This document shows positions 36,000 through 44,735 of a DNA stretch of 56,725 nt, piece after piece. Origin of the DNA: Nocardia wallacei (GTDB lineage Bacteria; Actinomycetota; Actinomycetes; Mycobacteriales; Mycobacteriaceae). Each line of letters opens with the position of its first letter. The first letter of the stretch is position 1. Both the position numbers and the translations under genes were made by a program. The stretch covers positions 1-56,725 of the forward strand of contig NZ_JARWOP010000376.1 of assembly GCF_029868745.1 (NCBI RefSeq), read 5' to 3'. Under the pieces are notes generated by a model that made no database searches, was not told the DNA's origin, and saw only the letters and a program-made list of their open reading frames with translations.

Positions 36000-36659
36000 T
36001 CAGTCGAACTGCGGATCCTCGGTGCGGGTCCGCTTGAGTTCGAAGAAGTGGGGGTACGAGGCCAGGGCTACGGCGCCGTCCCAGACCTTTCCGGCGTCGT
36101 CGCCGCGCGGGATTCGGGAGAGCACCGGGCCGAAGAAGGCGACATCGTTGATGTGGATGGTGGGGGTGCCGACATCCTTGCCGACCTTGTCCATGCCCGC
36201 GTGGTGGCTGGCGCGCAGAGCCTCGTCGTAGTCGGTGCTCGACGCGGCCTCGGCCAGTTCGGCGGGCAGGCCGAGTTCGGCGAGCGAGTCGGCGATGACG
36301 GCGGCCAGTGTCGCGCCCCGGTCCTCACGTTCGTATTCGGCGCGGCGGTTGTGGATGCGGGTGCCCATGGCGGTGTAGAGCGGGGACAGCACCTTGTCGC
36401 CGTGCTGCTGCGCGGCGGCGATCGCCACCCGGACCGGACCCCAGGCGGTCTTCATCATCTCCTGATAGACCTCGGGCAATTCGTCGCGGCCCTCGTTGAG
36501 CACCGCCAGGCTCATCACGTGGAAATGGGTCTCGATGTCGCGCACCTTCTCCACCTCCAGGATCCAGCGGGAGGTGATCCAGCACCACGGGCACAGCGGG
36601 TCGAACCAGAAGTCCACCCGGTCCTTGGCACCGGTCGGGGTGGTCGTCGTGTCGCTCAC
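36000..36659 (-). CDS. DsbA-family mycothiol-dependent oxidoreductase/nitroreductase (Rv2466c-like)
   Basis: 219 residues from GTG at 36659, giving a start (VSDTTTTPTGAKDRVDFW) close to the known family start; an upstream in-frame codon is less likely. The thioredoxin-fold active site is DFWFDPLCPWCWITSRWILE (Cys-Pro-Trp-Cys). Other family blocks are FHVMSLAVLNE, WGPVRVAIAAAQQHG, GTPTIHINDVAFFGPVLS (cis-Pro) and SYPHFFELKRTRTE at the end. The M. tuberculosis relative is a mycothiol-dependent, oxidative-stress-induced nitroreductase that activates nitro prodrugs. Its place near nei, rpiB and pepN matches mycobacteria. Confidence 0.92.
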   Translation of the reverse strand: MSDTTTTPTGAKDRVDFWFDPLCPWCWITSRWILEVEKVRDIETHFHVMSLAVLNEGRDELPEVYQEMMKTAWGPVRVAIAAAQQHGDKVLSPLYTAMGTRIHNRRAEYEREDRGATLAAVIADSLAELGLPAELAEAASSTDYDEALRASHHAGMDKVGKDVGTPTIHINDVAFFGPVLSRIPRGDDAGKVWDGAVALASYPHFFELKRTRTEDPQFD

Positions 36660-36814
36660 GTCGGGGTCCTCTCGGAAAGTCGGTCCGGCACCGCCGAGTC
36701 TCACCGATGCCGTCGACAGTCATCAACGACGGAAACTTCCGGATATTTCCCGACCCGCGCGGTGCGGCGCAGTAGGGTCGGAATCGACCTGGTTGCCGTC
36801 GCACGGAGGTTTCC

Positions 36815-38035
36815 ATGAGCACAGATTCCAGGTTCGTCATCGTAGGCGGCGGGCTCGCCGCGGCGAAGCTGGCGGAGGCGTTGCGCGCCAACGACTTCGC
36901 GGGCTCGATCACGCTGATCGGCGCGGAGGAGCACCTGCCCTACGAGCGACCACCGCTGTCGAAGGAGCATCTGCTGGGCAAGCAGCAGCTCGCCGATTTC
37001 ACCCCCGATCCGGCGCACTGGTACCGCGACCACCACGTCGAGCTGATGCTCGGCACCACCGTCACGGCCGTCGACCGTGCCTCGAAAACCGTTGCGCTGC
37101 CGGATGGTTCGACCCTGCCCTACGACAAGCTGGCGCTGGCGACCGGTTCGCGGCCGCGGCGACTGCCCATCTCCGGCGCCGACGCCGACGGCGTGTACGA
37201 ACTGCGGACCATCGAACAGTCCGACGCCCTGATCGAGCTGTTCGGCTCGGCGCGGCGGCTGGCGGTGATCGGCGCGGGCTGGATCGGGCTGGAGGCCGCC
37301 GCCGCGGCCCGCGCCGCCGACGTCGAGGTCACCATGCTGGAGACCGAGCAGGTCCCGCTGCGGGCCGCGCTCGGCGCTCGGATGGGCGAGGTGTTCGCCG
37401 ACCTGCATCGCGCGCACGGCGTCGACCTGCGCTGCGGAGTGAAGGTCGGTGAGATCACCACTGCCGGCGGCCGGGCCACCGGCGTGCGACTCGAGGACGG
37501 CACGGTGATCGAGGCCGACGCCGTGCTCCAAGCGGTCGGCGCGCGCCCCAATATCGAACTGGCCGCCGACGCCGGACTCGCCGTGGAGAGCGGCGTGCTG
37601 GTGGACGAGAGCCTGGCGACCGGCGACCCGGACATCGTGGCCGTCGGCGACATCGCCGATCACCAGCATCCGGTGCTGGGCCGCCGGATCCGCGTCGAGC
37701 ACTGGGCCACCGCGCTCAATCAGCCCGCGGTGGCGGCGCAGACCATGCTGGGCAAACCCGCCACCTACGACCGGCTGCCGTACTTCTTCACCGATCAATA
37801 CGATCTGGGCATGGAATACACCGGGTACGTCGCGCCCGGGGCGGACGCGTCGGTCGTGGTGCGCGGCGACACCGGCACGCGCGAGTTCGTGGCCTTCTGG
37901 CTGGACTCCGGCAATCGCGTGCTGGCGGGCATGAACGTCAACATCTGGGACGTCACCGACCGGATCAAGGAGCTGATTCTCGCGGGCGATCCGGTAGACC
38001 CGAAGCGTCTGGCCGACACCTCGACGGCACTGTGA
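36815..38035 (+). CDS. FAD-dependent NAD(P)H oxidoreductase (ferredoxin/rubredoxin reductase type)
   Basis: 406 residues. Two dinucleotide-binding motifs are clear: FVIVGGGLAAAKLAEALR (FAD) near the start and RLAVIGAGWIGLEAAAAARA (NAD(P)) near residue 150. The blocks PYERPPLSKEHLLG, LALATGSRPRRLP and VAVGDIADHQHPVLG are typical of the ferredoxin reductases that feed P450 or Rieske oxygenases. The C-terminal domain (VEHWATALNQPAVAAQTMLG, PYFFTDQYDLGMEYTGY) is complete. It is divergent from the DsbA-like gene; start ATG with GGAGG about 8 bases upstream. The redox partner is not in the window. Confidence 0.92.
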   Translation: MSTDSRFVIVGGGLAAAKLAEALRANDFAGSITLIGAEEHLPYERPPLSKEHLLGKQQLADFTPDPAHWYRDHHVELMLGTTVTAVDRASKTVALPDGSTLPYDKLALATGSRPRRLPISGADADGVYELRTIEQSDALIELFGSARRLAVIGAGWIGLEAAAAARAADVEVTMLETEQVPLRAALGARMGEVFADLHRAHGVDLRCGVKVGEITTAGGRATGVRLEDGTVIEADAVLQAVGARPNIELAADAGLAVESGVLVDESLATGDPDIVAVGDIADHQHPVLGRRIRVEHWATALNQPAVAAQTMLGKPATYDRLPYFFTDQYDLGMEYTGYVAPGADASVVVRGDTGTREFVAFWLDSGNRVLAGMNVNIWDVTDRIKELILAGDPVDPKRLADTSTAL

Positions 38036-38055
38036 CTGCGATCACACACCGAATG

Positions 38056-38082
38056 CGTCGAAGTCGCGCGCGCGGCCCCGAC
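38056..38082 (+). promoter_or_regulatory. Candidate ECF-sigma promoter of the YCII operon
   Basis: CGTCGA (38056-38061), 17 bases, CGAC (38079-38082), upstream of the YCII gene. From memory, ECF42 sigma factors prefer TGTCGA with a CGA/TC-type -10. The match is partial, so this is only a candidate for self-activation by the downstream sigma factor. Confidence 0.3.
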
Positions 38083-38132
38083 CTGTTCGCGAGAGCGCCA
38101 CAACGGGCGCAACGAAGATCCAGGAGCCGACC

Positions 38133-38534
38133 GTGAAGTACATGCTGTTGAAGACCTACGGCCCGACCGCCCACTGCGACACGCCCCCGGACCAGTGGAC
38201 GCCGGAGGAGATCGCGGCCCACATCGAATTCCAGCGAACCCTGGGCGAGGAGCTGCGGAAGTCCGGGGAATTGGTGGACGCCCAGGGCCTCGGCTCCCCC
38301 GACCAGGCCCGCATCGTCTCCTCCGACGGCCGCTCGGCCCCGGTGATCACCGACGGCCCCTTCTCCGAAACCAAAGAGTTCCTGGCCGGCTACTGGATCG
38401 TCGACGTCGACACCCCCGAACGCGCCATCGAGATCGCCGCCCGCGCCTCCGCCTCTCCAGGCCCCGGCGGCACACCGATCGGCGAATACATCGAAGTCCG
38501 CGCCATCATGTCCGCCCCCTCCCCCGACGCCTGA
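38133..38534 (+). CDS. YCII-related (DGPF-domain) protein
   Basis: 133 residues from GTG, with AGGAG about 8 bases upstream. Start MKYMLLKTYGP and the hallmark VITDGPFSETKEFLAGYWIV (DGPF motif), followed by IEIAARASASPG and a final strand IEVRAIM. This small ferredoxin-like fold is typically paired with ECF42 sigma factors in actinobacteria, and here the sigma gene starts 7 bases after the stop. The biochemical role of DGPF proteins is unclear. Confidence 0.92.
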   Translation: MKYMLLKTYGPTAHCDTPPDQWTPEEIAAHIEFQRTLGEELRKSGELVDAQGLGSPDQARIVSSDGRSAPVITDGPFSETKEFLAGYWIVDVDTPERAIEIAARASASPGPGGTPIGEYIEVRAIMSAPSPDA

Positions 38535-38541
38535 GCCATCC

Positions 38542-40101
38542 ATGCCCAACCCGCCCCGCCCCTCCCCAGCCCAATCAGCAAAAGAGGCAACGCAACCGGC
38601 CCCAGCGACAGAGATGACGCGAGCGACCCAGGCAGCAGTAAACCGAACACCGGAAGCAGAGCAGGCACCGGAGGTGGAGTGCGCACCGGAAGCCGAGCGA
38701 ACGGCGCAGGCGGGGAGCACAGCAGAAGCCGCGCGGTCAGCGCAAGCCGGACAGGCACCGGAAGCCGAGCAGACGGCGCAACCCGCACAGGCGCAGCAAG
38801 CGGGGCAGACACCGCAAGCGGGCCGGGCGGCGCAAGGGGGCCGGGCGGCGCAAGCAGGGCGGGCGGCGCAAGCTGTGCCGGCGGTGGAGGTGGGGTGTTT
38901 GTTGCGGGAATTGGCACCGGCGGTGGTGGGGGTGTTGGCGCGGCGGGCGGGGGACTTCGATGCGGCTGAGGATGCTGTGCAGGAGGCTATGGTGGCGGCG
39001 GCGACGCAATGGGTGGCGGAGGGGCTTCCGGACAATCCGCGGGCGTGGTTGATTCGGGTGGCGCAGCGGCGGCTGGCGGATTCGGTGCGGGCCGAGATCG
39101 CGCGGCGGCAGCGGGAGGCGACGGTGGCGGGGCGGGAAGTGGTGCCGCCCAGCGACTTCGGTTCCGGACAGGACGACACGCTGACGCTGTTCCTGCTCTG
39201 CTGCCATCCGGCATTGTCCCCGGCGAGCGCCATCGCCCTGACCCTGCGAGCGGTGGGCGGGCTCACCACGGAGGAGATCGCCCGCGCCTTCCTGCTGCCG
39301 GAAGCGACCATGGCACAGCGCATTTCGCGGGCCAAACAGCGGCTGGCAGCGCTCGAGCGCCCGTTCGGGTCGCCGATCGAGCCGACGGACGGCTCCCGCC
39401 TCGCCTCGGTCCTGCATGTGCTGTACGTGATGTTCACCGAAGGGCACACCGCGAGCACCGGAGAGCAGTTGTATCGCGTCGATCTGGCCGCCGAGGCGAT
39501 CCGGCTGACCCGGCTGGTACACCGCCTACAGCCCGACGACCCCGAGGTCACGGCGCTGCTGGCGCTCATGCTGCTCACCGATGCCCGGCGGTCGGCCCGG
39601 ACCGGTCCGAGCGGCGAGCTGATTCCCCTGCTCGAGCAGGACCGCTCGCGATGGGACCGCACGCGGCTGTCCGAGGGCATCCGCCTCGCCACCACCGCGA
39701 TCGGCCACGGCCTGCGCGGACCGTATCGCCTGCAAGCCGCGATCGCCGCGCTGCACGCCCAGGCCCGCCGCGCCGAGGACACCGACTGGGAGCGAATCCT
39801 GGTGCTGTACAACCTCTTCGAAGACCTGGCCGACAACCCGATGGTCACCCTGAACCGGGCCGTCGCCACCGCCATGGTGCACGGTCCCGCCGCGGGCCTG
39901 GAGCTGACCGCCACCCTGACGGACCGATTGTCCGGAAACCACCGTCTCGACGCCGTTCACGGGCACCTGCACGAAATGGCGGGCGACCGCACCGCGGCCG
40001 TCGCCGCCTACACCACCGCGGCCCGGCGCACCACCAGCATCCCGGAACGCGACTACCTGACCCTCCGCGCCGCCCGACTGAGAAACGAGAGCCGAGGATG
40101 A
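38542..40101 (+). CDS. ECF sigma factor, ECF42-like, with C-terminal TPR-like extension
   Basis: 519 residues from ATG at 38542; GTG at 38875 is an alternative that would remove a 111-residue Ala/Gln/Glu/Pro-rich N-terminal stretch. The sigma-2 region is seen around RRAGDFDAAEDAVQEAMVAA and NPRAWLIRVAQRRLADSVR. Sigma-4 follows (LRAVGGLTTEEIARAFLLPE, then ATMAQRISRAKQRL). The long helical C-terminus (YVMFTEGHTAS, LYNLFEDLADNP, LNRAVATAMVHGP, GHLHEMAGDRTAAVAAYTTA) is the extension that marks ECF42 and is thought to replace an anti-sigma factor. The operon with YCII upstream and DUF1801 downstream (4-base ATGA overlap) fits this group. Confidence 0.92.
   Translation: MPNPPRPSPAQSAKEATQPAPATEMTRATQAAVNRTPEAEQAPEVECAPEAERTAQAGSTAEAARSAQAGQAPEAEQTAQPAQAQQAGQTPQAGRAAQGGRAAQAGRAAQAVPAVEVGCLLRELAPAVVGVLARRAGDFDAAEDAVQEAMVAAATQWVAEGLPDNPRAWLIRVAQRRLADSVRAEIARRQREATVAGREVVPPSDFGSGQDDTLTLFLLCCHPALSPASAIALTLRAVGGLTTEEIARAFLLPEATMAQRISRAKQRLAALERPFGSPIEPTDGSRLASVLHVLYVMFTEGHTASTGEQLYRVDLAAEAIRLTRLVHRLQPDDPEVTALLALMLLTDARRSARTGPSGELIPLLEQDRSRWDRTRLSEGIRLATTAIGHGLRGPYRLQAAIAALHAQARRAEDTDWERILVLYNLFEDLADNPMVTLNRAVATAMVHGPAAGLELTATLTDRLSGNHRLDAVHGHLHEMAGDRTAAVAAYTTAARRTTSIPERDYLTLRAARLRNESRG
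38821..38874 (+). repeat. Three tandem 18-bp units in the N-terminal extension of the sigma factor
   Basis: Three consecutive units encode GRAAQG, GRAAQA, GRAAQA. They end exactly at the alternative GTG start (38875). Earlier parts of the extension contain looser repeats of APEAEQ/AQAG. Confidence 0.65.
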
Positions 40102-40502
40102 CCGATCAGCCTTACGTGAAAGATCCGCGCGTCGACACCTACATCGATGCCCTGCCGGAGTGGCAGCAGGCGATCTGCCGTCAGGTCCGCGACCTGGTGC
40201 ATGCCGCCGATCCGGAGGTCACCGAGACCGTCAAGCGCCGCGTGCAGCCGTACTTCGTGTTGCAGGGCAACATCTGCGCATTGCTGGCCACCAAGGACCA
40301 CGTGAACATCTTCCTGTACGACGGCGGCATCGTCCCCGACCCGGAAAACATCATCACCGGCGGCCACGACAACAAGACAGCACGCATGATCTCGATCTAT
40401 CGCGACGACGAGATCAACACCACCGCGCTGGTGGCGATGTTCCGGCACATCATCGCCGACAACCGAGCCGGAGGCTGGCGAAAGATCAAGGCGCGCAGCT
40501 GA
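40098..40502 (+). CDS. DUF1801 domain-containing protein
   Basis: 134 residues from ATG at 40098, overlapping the sigma-factor stop as ATGA, which points to translational coupling. Family pattern: YIDALPEWQQAICRQVRDLV, DPEVTETVKRRVQPYFV and NIFLYDGGIVPDP (the last in place of the usual hydrophobic Phe/Gly block). DUF1801 proteins are small beta-sheet proteins often found beside YCII/sigma operons. Function unknown. Its TGA directly abuts the stop of convergent purC (TGATCA at 40500-40505). Confidence 0.88.
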   Translation: MTDQPYVKDPRVDTYIDALPEWQQAICRQVRDLVHAADPEVTETVKRRVQPYFVLQGNICALLATKDHVNIFLYDGGIVPDPENIITGGHDNKTARMISIYRDDEINTTALVAMFRHIIADNRAGGWRKIKARS

Positions 40503-41330
40503 TCACGCGGGCCAGGCACGCCCCGTGATCAACTGATACGCCTCCCGGTACTTCCCGCGCGTGGCGTCGACGATCTCAGCGGGGATCTCCGGGCCCGGCG
40601 GTTCCTTGTCCCAGCCGGTGGAGGTCGCCCAGTCCCGCACGAACTGCTTGTCGAACGAACTCTGCGGGCGGCCGGGCGCCCATTCGCCGGCGGGCCAGTA
40701 GCGCGAGGAGTCGGAGGTCAGCACCTCGTCCCCCAGAGTGAGAACGTCTCCGTCCCAGCCGAATTCGAATTTGGTGTCGGCGATGATCACGCCGCGCTCC
40801 GCCGCGTACGCCGCGCCGCGGGAGTAGATGTCCAGCGTCAGGTCGCGCAGGCGCTCGGCGACCTCGCGGCCCTCCTGGCGCACCACGTCGTCGAAGGTGA
40901 TGGGCTCGTCGTGCCCGACGGACGCCTTGGTGGTGGGCGTGAAGATCGGCTCGGGCAATTTGTCACCCTCGCGCAGCCCCGCGGGCAGGGCGATCCCCGA
41001 GACCGAGCCGGTGCGCTGATACTCCTTCAGCCCCGAACCGGACAGGTATCCGCGGGCGATGCACTCGACCTGCACCATCTTCAACGGCTTCACCCGCACC
41101 GCGCGCCCGGCGAACTCCGCGGGCACGTCGGTGGTGGACAGCACGTGGTTGGGTACGGCGGCGAAGTACTCGAACCACCAGTTCGACAACTGGGTCAGCA
41201 GCGCGCCCTTGTCCGGGATCGGCGTCGGCAGCACCACGTCGTACACCGACACCCGGTCGGAGGCGACGAGAATCAGCGAGTCGCCGTCCTCGTACAGGTC
41301 GCGCACCTTACCGGCGTGGATGTACCTCAA
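40503..41330 (-). CDS. purC: Phosphoribosylaminoimidazole-succinocarboxamide synthase (SAICAR synthetase)
   Basis: 275 residues. Step 8 of purine synthesis: CAIR + Asp + ATP to SAICAR. Start is TTG at 41330 with AGGAGG just upstream on the minus strand, giving HAGKVRDLYEDGDSLILVAS, the family's N-terminal signature. Other motifs: DRVSVYDVVLPTPIPDKGAL, ECIARGYLSGSGLKEY, IFTPTTKASVGHDEPI and the ATP-binding stretch IIADTKFEFGWDGD. Complete length. The neighbours show no other purine genes. Confidence 0.96.
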   Translation of the reverse strand: MRYIHAGKVRDLYEDGDSLILVASDRVSVYDVVLPTPIPDKGALLTQLSNWWFEYFAAVPNHVLSTTDVPAEFAGRAVRVKPLKMVQVECIARGYLSGSGLKEYQRTGSVSGIALPAGLREGDKLPEPIFTPTTKASVGHDEPITFDDVVRQEGREVAERLRDLTLDIYSRGAAYAAERGVIIADTKFEFGWDGDVLTLGDEVLTSDSSRYWPAGEWAPGRPQSSFDKQFVRDWATSTGWDKEPPGPEIPAEIVDATRGKYREAYQLITGRAWPA

Positions 41331-41450
41331 CTGTCCTCCTCGTGGCTGGCTGGACCCTCAGCTTACCGAGGCCACCGGCCACCGCGGGCGCGGCCTCACG
41401 TGGCATTCTGGGCAGCGACGCACAGTTCTCCGACCGACGAAGGAGCCTCC

Positions 41451-44042
41451 TTGTCCGCACCGAATCTCACCCGAGAGCAGGCGATCACGCGTGCCGCGAC
41501 GATCAGCGTGGAGAACTATCGCGTCGAACTCGATCTCACCGGTCAGCCCACCAGCGCGGCGGCGCCGACGTCGGAGACGTTCTTCTCGCGTTCCACGGTG
41601 ACCTTCACGGCGACGCCCGGATCGGACACCTTCGTCGACTTCGTGGGGGCGGGCGTGCGGTCCGCGGTGCTCAACGGCGTCCCGCTGGAGATCGGCGAGT
41701 ACGACGAGTCCGAGGGCCTGCGCCTGACGGGCCTGGCCGAGCGCAACGAACTGGTGGTGGAGGCCGACTGCGAGTACTCGCACACCGGCGAGGGCCTGCA
41801 CCGTTTCGTCGACCCGACCGACGACAAGGTCTACCTGTACTCCCAGTTCGAAACCGCCGACGCCAAGCGGATGTTCGCCTGCTTCGACCAGCCGGACCTC
41901 AAGGCCACCTACGACATCACCGTCACGGCCCCGCAGGACTGGGAGGTCATCTCCAACGGCGCGGCCGTCGAGACCCGCAAGACCGGCACGGTGGTCACCC
42001 ACACCTTCGCCACCACGCCCCGCATGAGCACGTACCTGGTGGCGCTGATCGCCGGACCCTACGCCAAGTGGACCGACACCTACACCGACGCACACGGCAG
42101 CATCCCGCTGGGCATCTACTGCCGCGCCTCGCTGGCCGAATTCATGGACGCCGAACGGCTTTTCACCGAGACCAAGCAGGGCTTCGGCTTCTACCACGAG
42201 AACTTCGGCGTCCCTTACGCGTTCGGCAAGTACGACCAGCTGTTCGTGCCCGAGTTCAACGCCGGGGCCATGGAGAACGCGGGCGCGGTCACCTTCCTCG
42301 AGGACTACGTGTTCCGTTCCAAGGTGACCCGGGCCTCCTACGAGCGGCGCTGCGAGACGGTGCTGCACGAGATGGCGCACATGTGGTTCGGCGACCTGGT
42401 CACCATGAAGTGGTGGGACGACCTGTGGCTGAACGAGTCGTTCGCCACCTTCGCGTCGGTGCTGGCGCAGACCTCGGCCACCGAATACTCCAGTGCCTGG
42501 ACCACTTTCGCGAATGTGGAGAAGTCGTGGGCATATCGGCAGGACCAGCTGCCGTCCACCCACCCCATCGCCGCCGACATCCCGGATCTGGCCGCCGTCG
42601 AGGTCAACTTCGACGGAATCACCTATGCCAAGGGCGCTTCCGTGCTGAAGCAGTTGGTGTCCTATGTGGGGCTGGAGCCGTTCCTGGCCGGTCTGCGTGA
42701 ATACTTCGCCGACCACGCCTACGGCAACGCCACCTTCGACGATCTGGTGGGCGCGCTCGAGAAGTCTTCCGGCCGAGACCTTTCCGGCTGGGGCGCGCAG
42801 TGGCTGAAGACCACCGGCCTGAACATCCTGCGCCCGGACTTCGAGGTGGACGCCGACGGCCGGTTCACCCGGTTCGCCGTGCTCCAGGAGGGCGCGCAGC
42901 CCGGCGCGGGCGAGCGCCGCGTGCACCGCCTGGCCGTCGGCGTCTACGACGACCAGGACGGAAAGCTGGTGCGCACCAAGCGGGTCGAGCTGGATCTCGA
43001 CGCCGCCGAACGCACCGAGGTGCCCGAACTGGTGGGCGTCCCGCGCGGCAAGCTGGTGCTGATCAACGACGACGACCTCACCTACTGCTCGGTGCGGCTG
43101 GACCCGGAGTCGCAGGAGACGGTCGTCACCCGGATCGCCGACATCGCCGAATCGCTGCCCCGCACGCTGTGCTGGTCGGCCGCGTGGGAGATGACCCGGC
43201 AGGCGGAGCTGCGGGCCCGTGATTTCGTCGCGCTGGTGCAGCGCGGTGTCGGCGCCGAGACGGAAATCGGTGTGGTGCAACGTGTTCTGATGCAGGCGAA
43301 CACCGCGCTGGGCAGCTACGCCGATCCGGAGTGGGCCGCACGCGAGGGCTGGCCGCGGTTCGCCGATCGCCTGCTGGAGCTGGCGCGTGCGGCCGAACCG
43401 GGGTCGGATCATCAACTGGCCTTTGTGAATTCGCTGACCGGCGCGCGGCTGTCGGAGCAGCACGTCGAGGTGCTGCGCGCGGTGTACGAGGGCGATCCGG
43501 CGGAGGCGGGCCTGGCGGGGCTGGTGGTCGACACCGATCTGCGCTGGCGGCTGGTGCAGGCGCTGGCCAAGTCGGGCGCGGTGGACGGCGACGACGACGC
43601 GACGCCGGTGATCGACGCCGAACTCGACCGCGATCCCACCGCGGCCGGTCGTCGCCAGGCCGCGGCCGCCGTCACCGCCCGGCCGCGGCCTCAGGTCAAG
43701 GAAATCGCCTGGAACACGGTGATGAGCGACGACTCGGTGCCCAACATCACCGCCCGCGCCATCGTCGGCGGCTTCGCCCCGGCGGGCCAGGACGACCTGC
43801 TGACCCCGTACGTCGAACGCTACTTCGCGGAGATCCCGGAGGTGTGGGAGCGTCGTTCCAGCGAGGTCGCCCAGACCGTCGTGGTCGGCCTCTACCCGCA
43901 CTGGGCCATCACGCCCGAGGCGGTCGCCGTCGCCGACAAGTTCCTCGCCGGCGACCATCCCCCGGCGCTGCGCCGCCTGGTCTCCGAGGGCAAGGCGGGG
44001 ATCGAACGCTCCCTGCGCGCCAGGGCTTTCGACGCGAGCTGA
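41451..44042 (+). CDS. pepN: Aminopeptidase N (M1 family)
   Basis: 863 residues from TTG at 41451, placed 5 bases after AGGAG; upstream extension lies antisense to purC. Zinc metallopeptidase that removes N-terminal residues from peptides. Seen: the substrate-recognition motif FNAGAMENAGAVTF, the zinc site HEMAHMWFGDLVTMKWW followed by WLNE (HExxH-x18-E), the Tyr-bearing segment TYAKGASVLKQL, and the C-terminal ERAP1-like helical half. Length matches the mycobacterial enzyme (about 860). A strong hairpin follows (44052-44089). Confidence 0.96.
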   Translation: MSAPNLTREQAITRAATISVENYRVELDLTGQPTSAAAPTSETFFSRSTVTFTATPGSDTFVDFVGAGVRSAVLNGVPLEIGEYDESEGLRLTGLAERNELVVEADCEYSHTGEGLHRFVDPTDDKVYLYSQFETADAKRMFACFDQPDLKATYDITVTAPQDWEVISNGAAVETRKTGTVVTHTFATTPRMSTYLVALIAGPYAKWTDTYTDAHGSIPLGIYCRASLAEFMDAERLFTETKQGFGFYHENFGVPYAFGKYDQLFVPEFNAGAMENAGAVTFLEDYVFRSKVTRASYERRCETVLHEMAHMWFGDLVTMKWWDDLWLNESFATFASVLAQTSATEYSSAWTTFANVEKSWAYRQDQLPSTHPIAADIPDLAAVEVNFDGITYAKGASVLKQLVSYVGLEPFLAGLREYFADHAYGNATFDDLVGALEKSSGRDLSGWGAQWLKTTGLNILRPDFEVDADGRFTRFAVLQEGAQPGAGERRVHRLAVGVYDDQDGKLVRTKRVELDLDAAERTEVPELVGVPRGKLVLINDDDLTYCSVRLDPESQETVVTRIADIAESLPRTLCWSAAWEMTRQAELRARDFVALVQRGVGAETEIGVVQRVLMQANTALGSYADPEWAAREGWPRFADRLLELARAAEPGSDHQLAFVNSLTGARLSEQHVEVLRAVYEGDPAEAGLAGLVVDTDLRWRLVQALAKSGAVDGDDDATPVIDAELDRDPTAAGRRQAAAAVTARPRPQVKEIAWNTVMSDDSVPNITARAIVGGFAPAGQDDLLTPYVERYFAEIPEVWERRSSEVAQTVVVGLYPHWAITPEAVAVADKFLAGDHPPALRRLVSEGKAGIERSLRARAFDAS

Positions 44043-44051
44043 GTCCCGCAT

Positions 44052-44089
44052 CCTCGCTGCTGTGGGCAGATCTGCTCACAGCAGCGAGG
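44052..44089. terminator. 38-bp palindrome after pepN, upstream of the clpP pair
   Basis: Arms CCTCGCTGCTGTG and CACAGCAGCGAGG (13 bp, perfect) enclose a 12-base loop containing the palindrome GCAGATCTGC, so almost the whole 38 bp is one palindrome. TTTT follows at 44095-44098. It is probably the pepN terminator, but it lies 37 bases before the clpP start and could also be an operator. Confidence 0.55.
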
Positions 44090-44126
44090 GGCGGTTTTCG
44101 GCGGCGGGGTCGGGCACCGTGGGGGC

Positions 44127-44735
44127 ATGGCTCACGACGACAACAAGATCCCGCTGTTCGGCTGGCGCGCCCGCGAGCAACTGCTCAGCCGGCGCATCCT
44201 GGTCCTCGACGGCGGACTCGACGACGACAACGGAACGCTGCTCGCGACACAGCTGCTGACGCTGGCGGCCGAAGATCCCGATTCCGGTATCTCCCTGTGG
44301 ATCCACTCCCCCGGCGGCTCGGTGCCGTCGATGCTCGCGATCCGCGACGTGATGCGCCTGGTGCCGTGCGACGTGTCGACGCTGGCGCTGGGGCTCGCGT
44401 GCAGTGCGGGTCAGTTCCTGCTCTCGGCGGGCGCGCGCGGCAAGCGATTCGCGTTGCCGCACGCCAGGATTCTCATGCATCAGGGCTCGGCCGGGATCGG
44501 CGGCAGTGCGGGCGAGGTCGAGGTGCAGGCCGACGATCTGCGGCACACCGTCAACACCGTGCTCGGCCTCATCGCCGAGGACACCGGGCAGCCCTTCGAC
44601 CGCATCTACGAGGATTCGCTGCACGACCGCTGGTTCAGCGCCACCCAGGCGCAGGAGTACGGCTTCATCGACGGCATCGTCGACTCCTTCCACCAGGTGA
44701 TTCCGCAGCGGCAGAAAGTGGGGATCTCGGCATGA
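44127..44735 (+). CDS. ATP-dependent Clp protease proteolytic subunit (active type)
   Basis: 202 residues. Serine protease subunit of the Clp barrel. The catalytic triad can be placed: Ser (codon 44403-44405) in GLACSAGQFLLSAGARGKRF, His in PHARILMHQGSAG, Asp in LHDRWFSATQAQEYGFIDGI. The start (MAHDDNKIPLFGWRAREQLL) has an N-terminal segment unlike housekeeping ClpP1/P2. The gene overlaps the next by ATGA (44732-44735), so the two subunits are made together. It resembles the accessory clpP3/clpP4-type pair of Streptomyces, not the main clpP1clpP2 operon. Confidence 0.92.
   Translation: MAHDDNKIPLFGWRAREQLLSRRILVLDGGLDDDNGTLLATQLLTLAAEDPDSGISLWIHSPGGSVPSMLAIRDVMRLVPCDVSTLALGLACSAGQFLLSAGARGKRFALPHARILMHQGSAGIGGSAGEVEVQADDLRHTVNTVLGLIAEDTGQPFDRIYEDSLHDRWFSATQAQEYGFIDGIVDSFHQVIPQRQKVGISA

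Noticed and set aside
41358..44051. Minus-strand open frame of 897 codons opposite pepN
   Set aside because: pepN has an intact catalytic motif set; the antisense frame has no domain and atypical composition.
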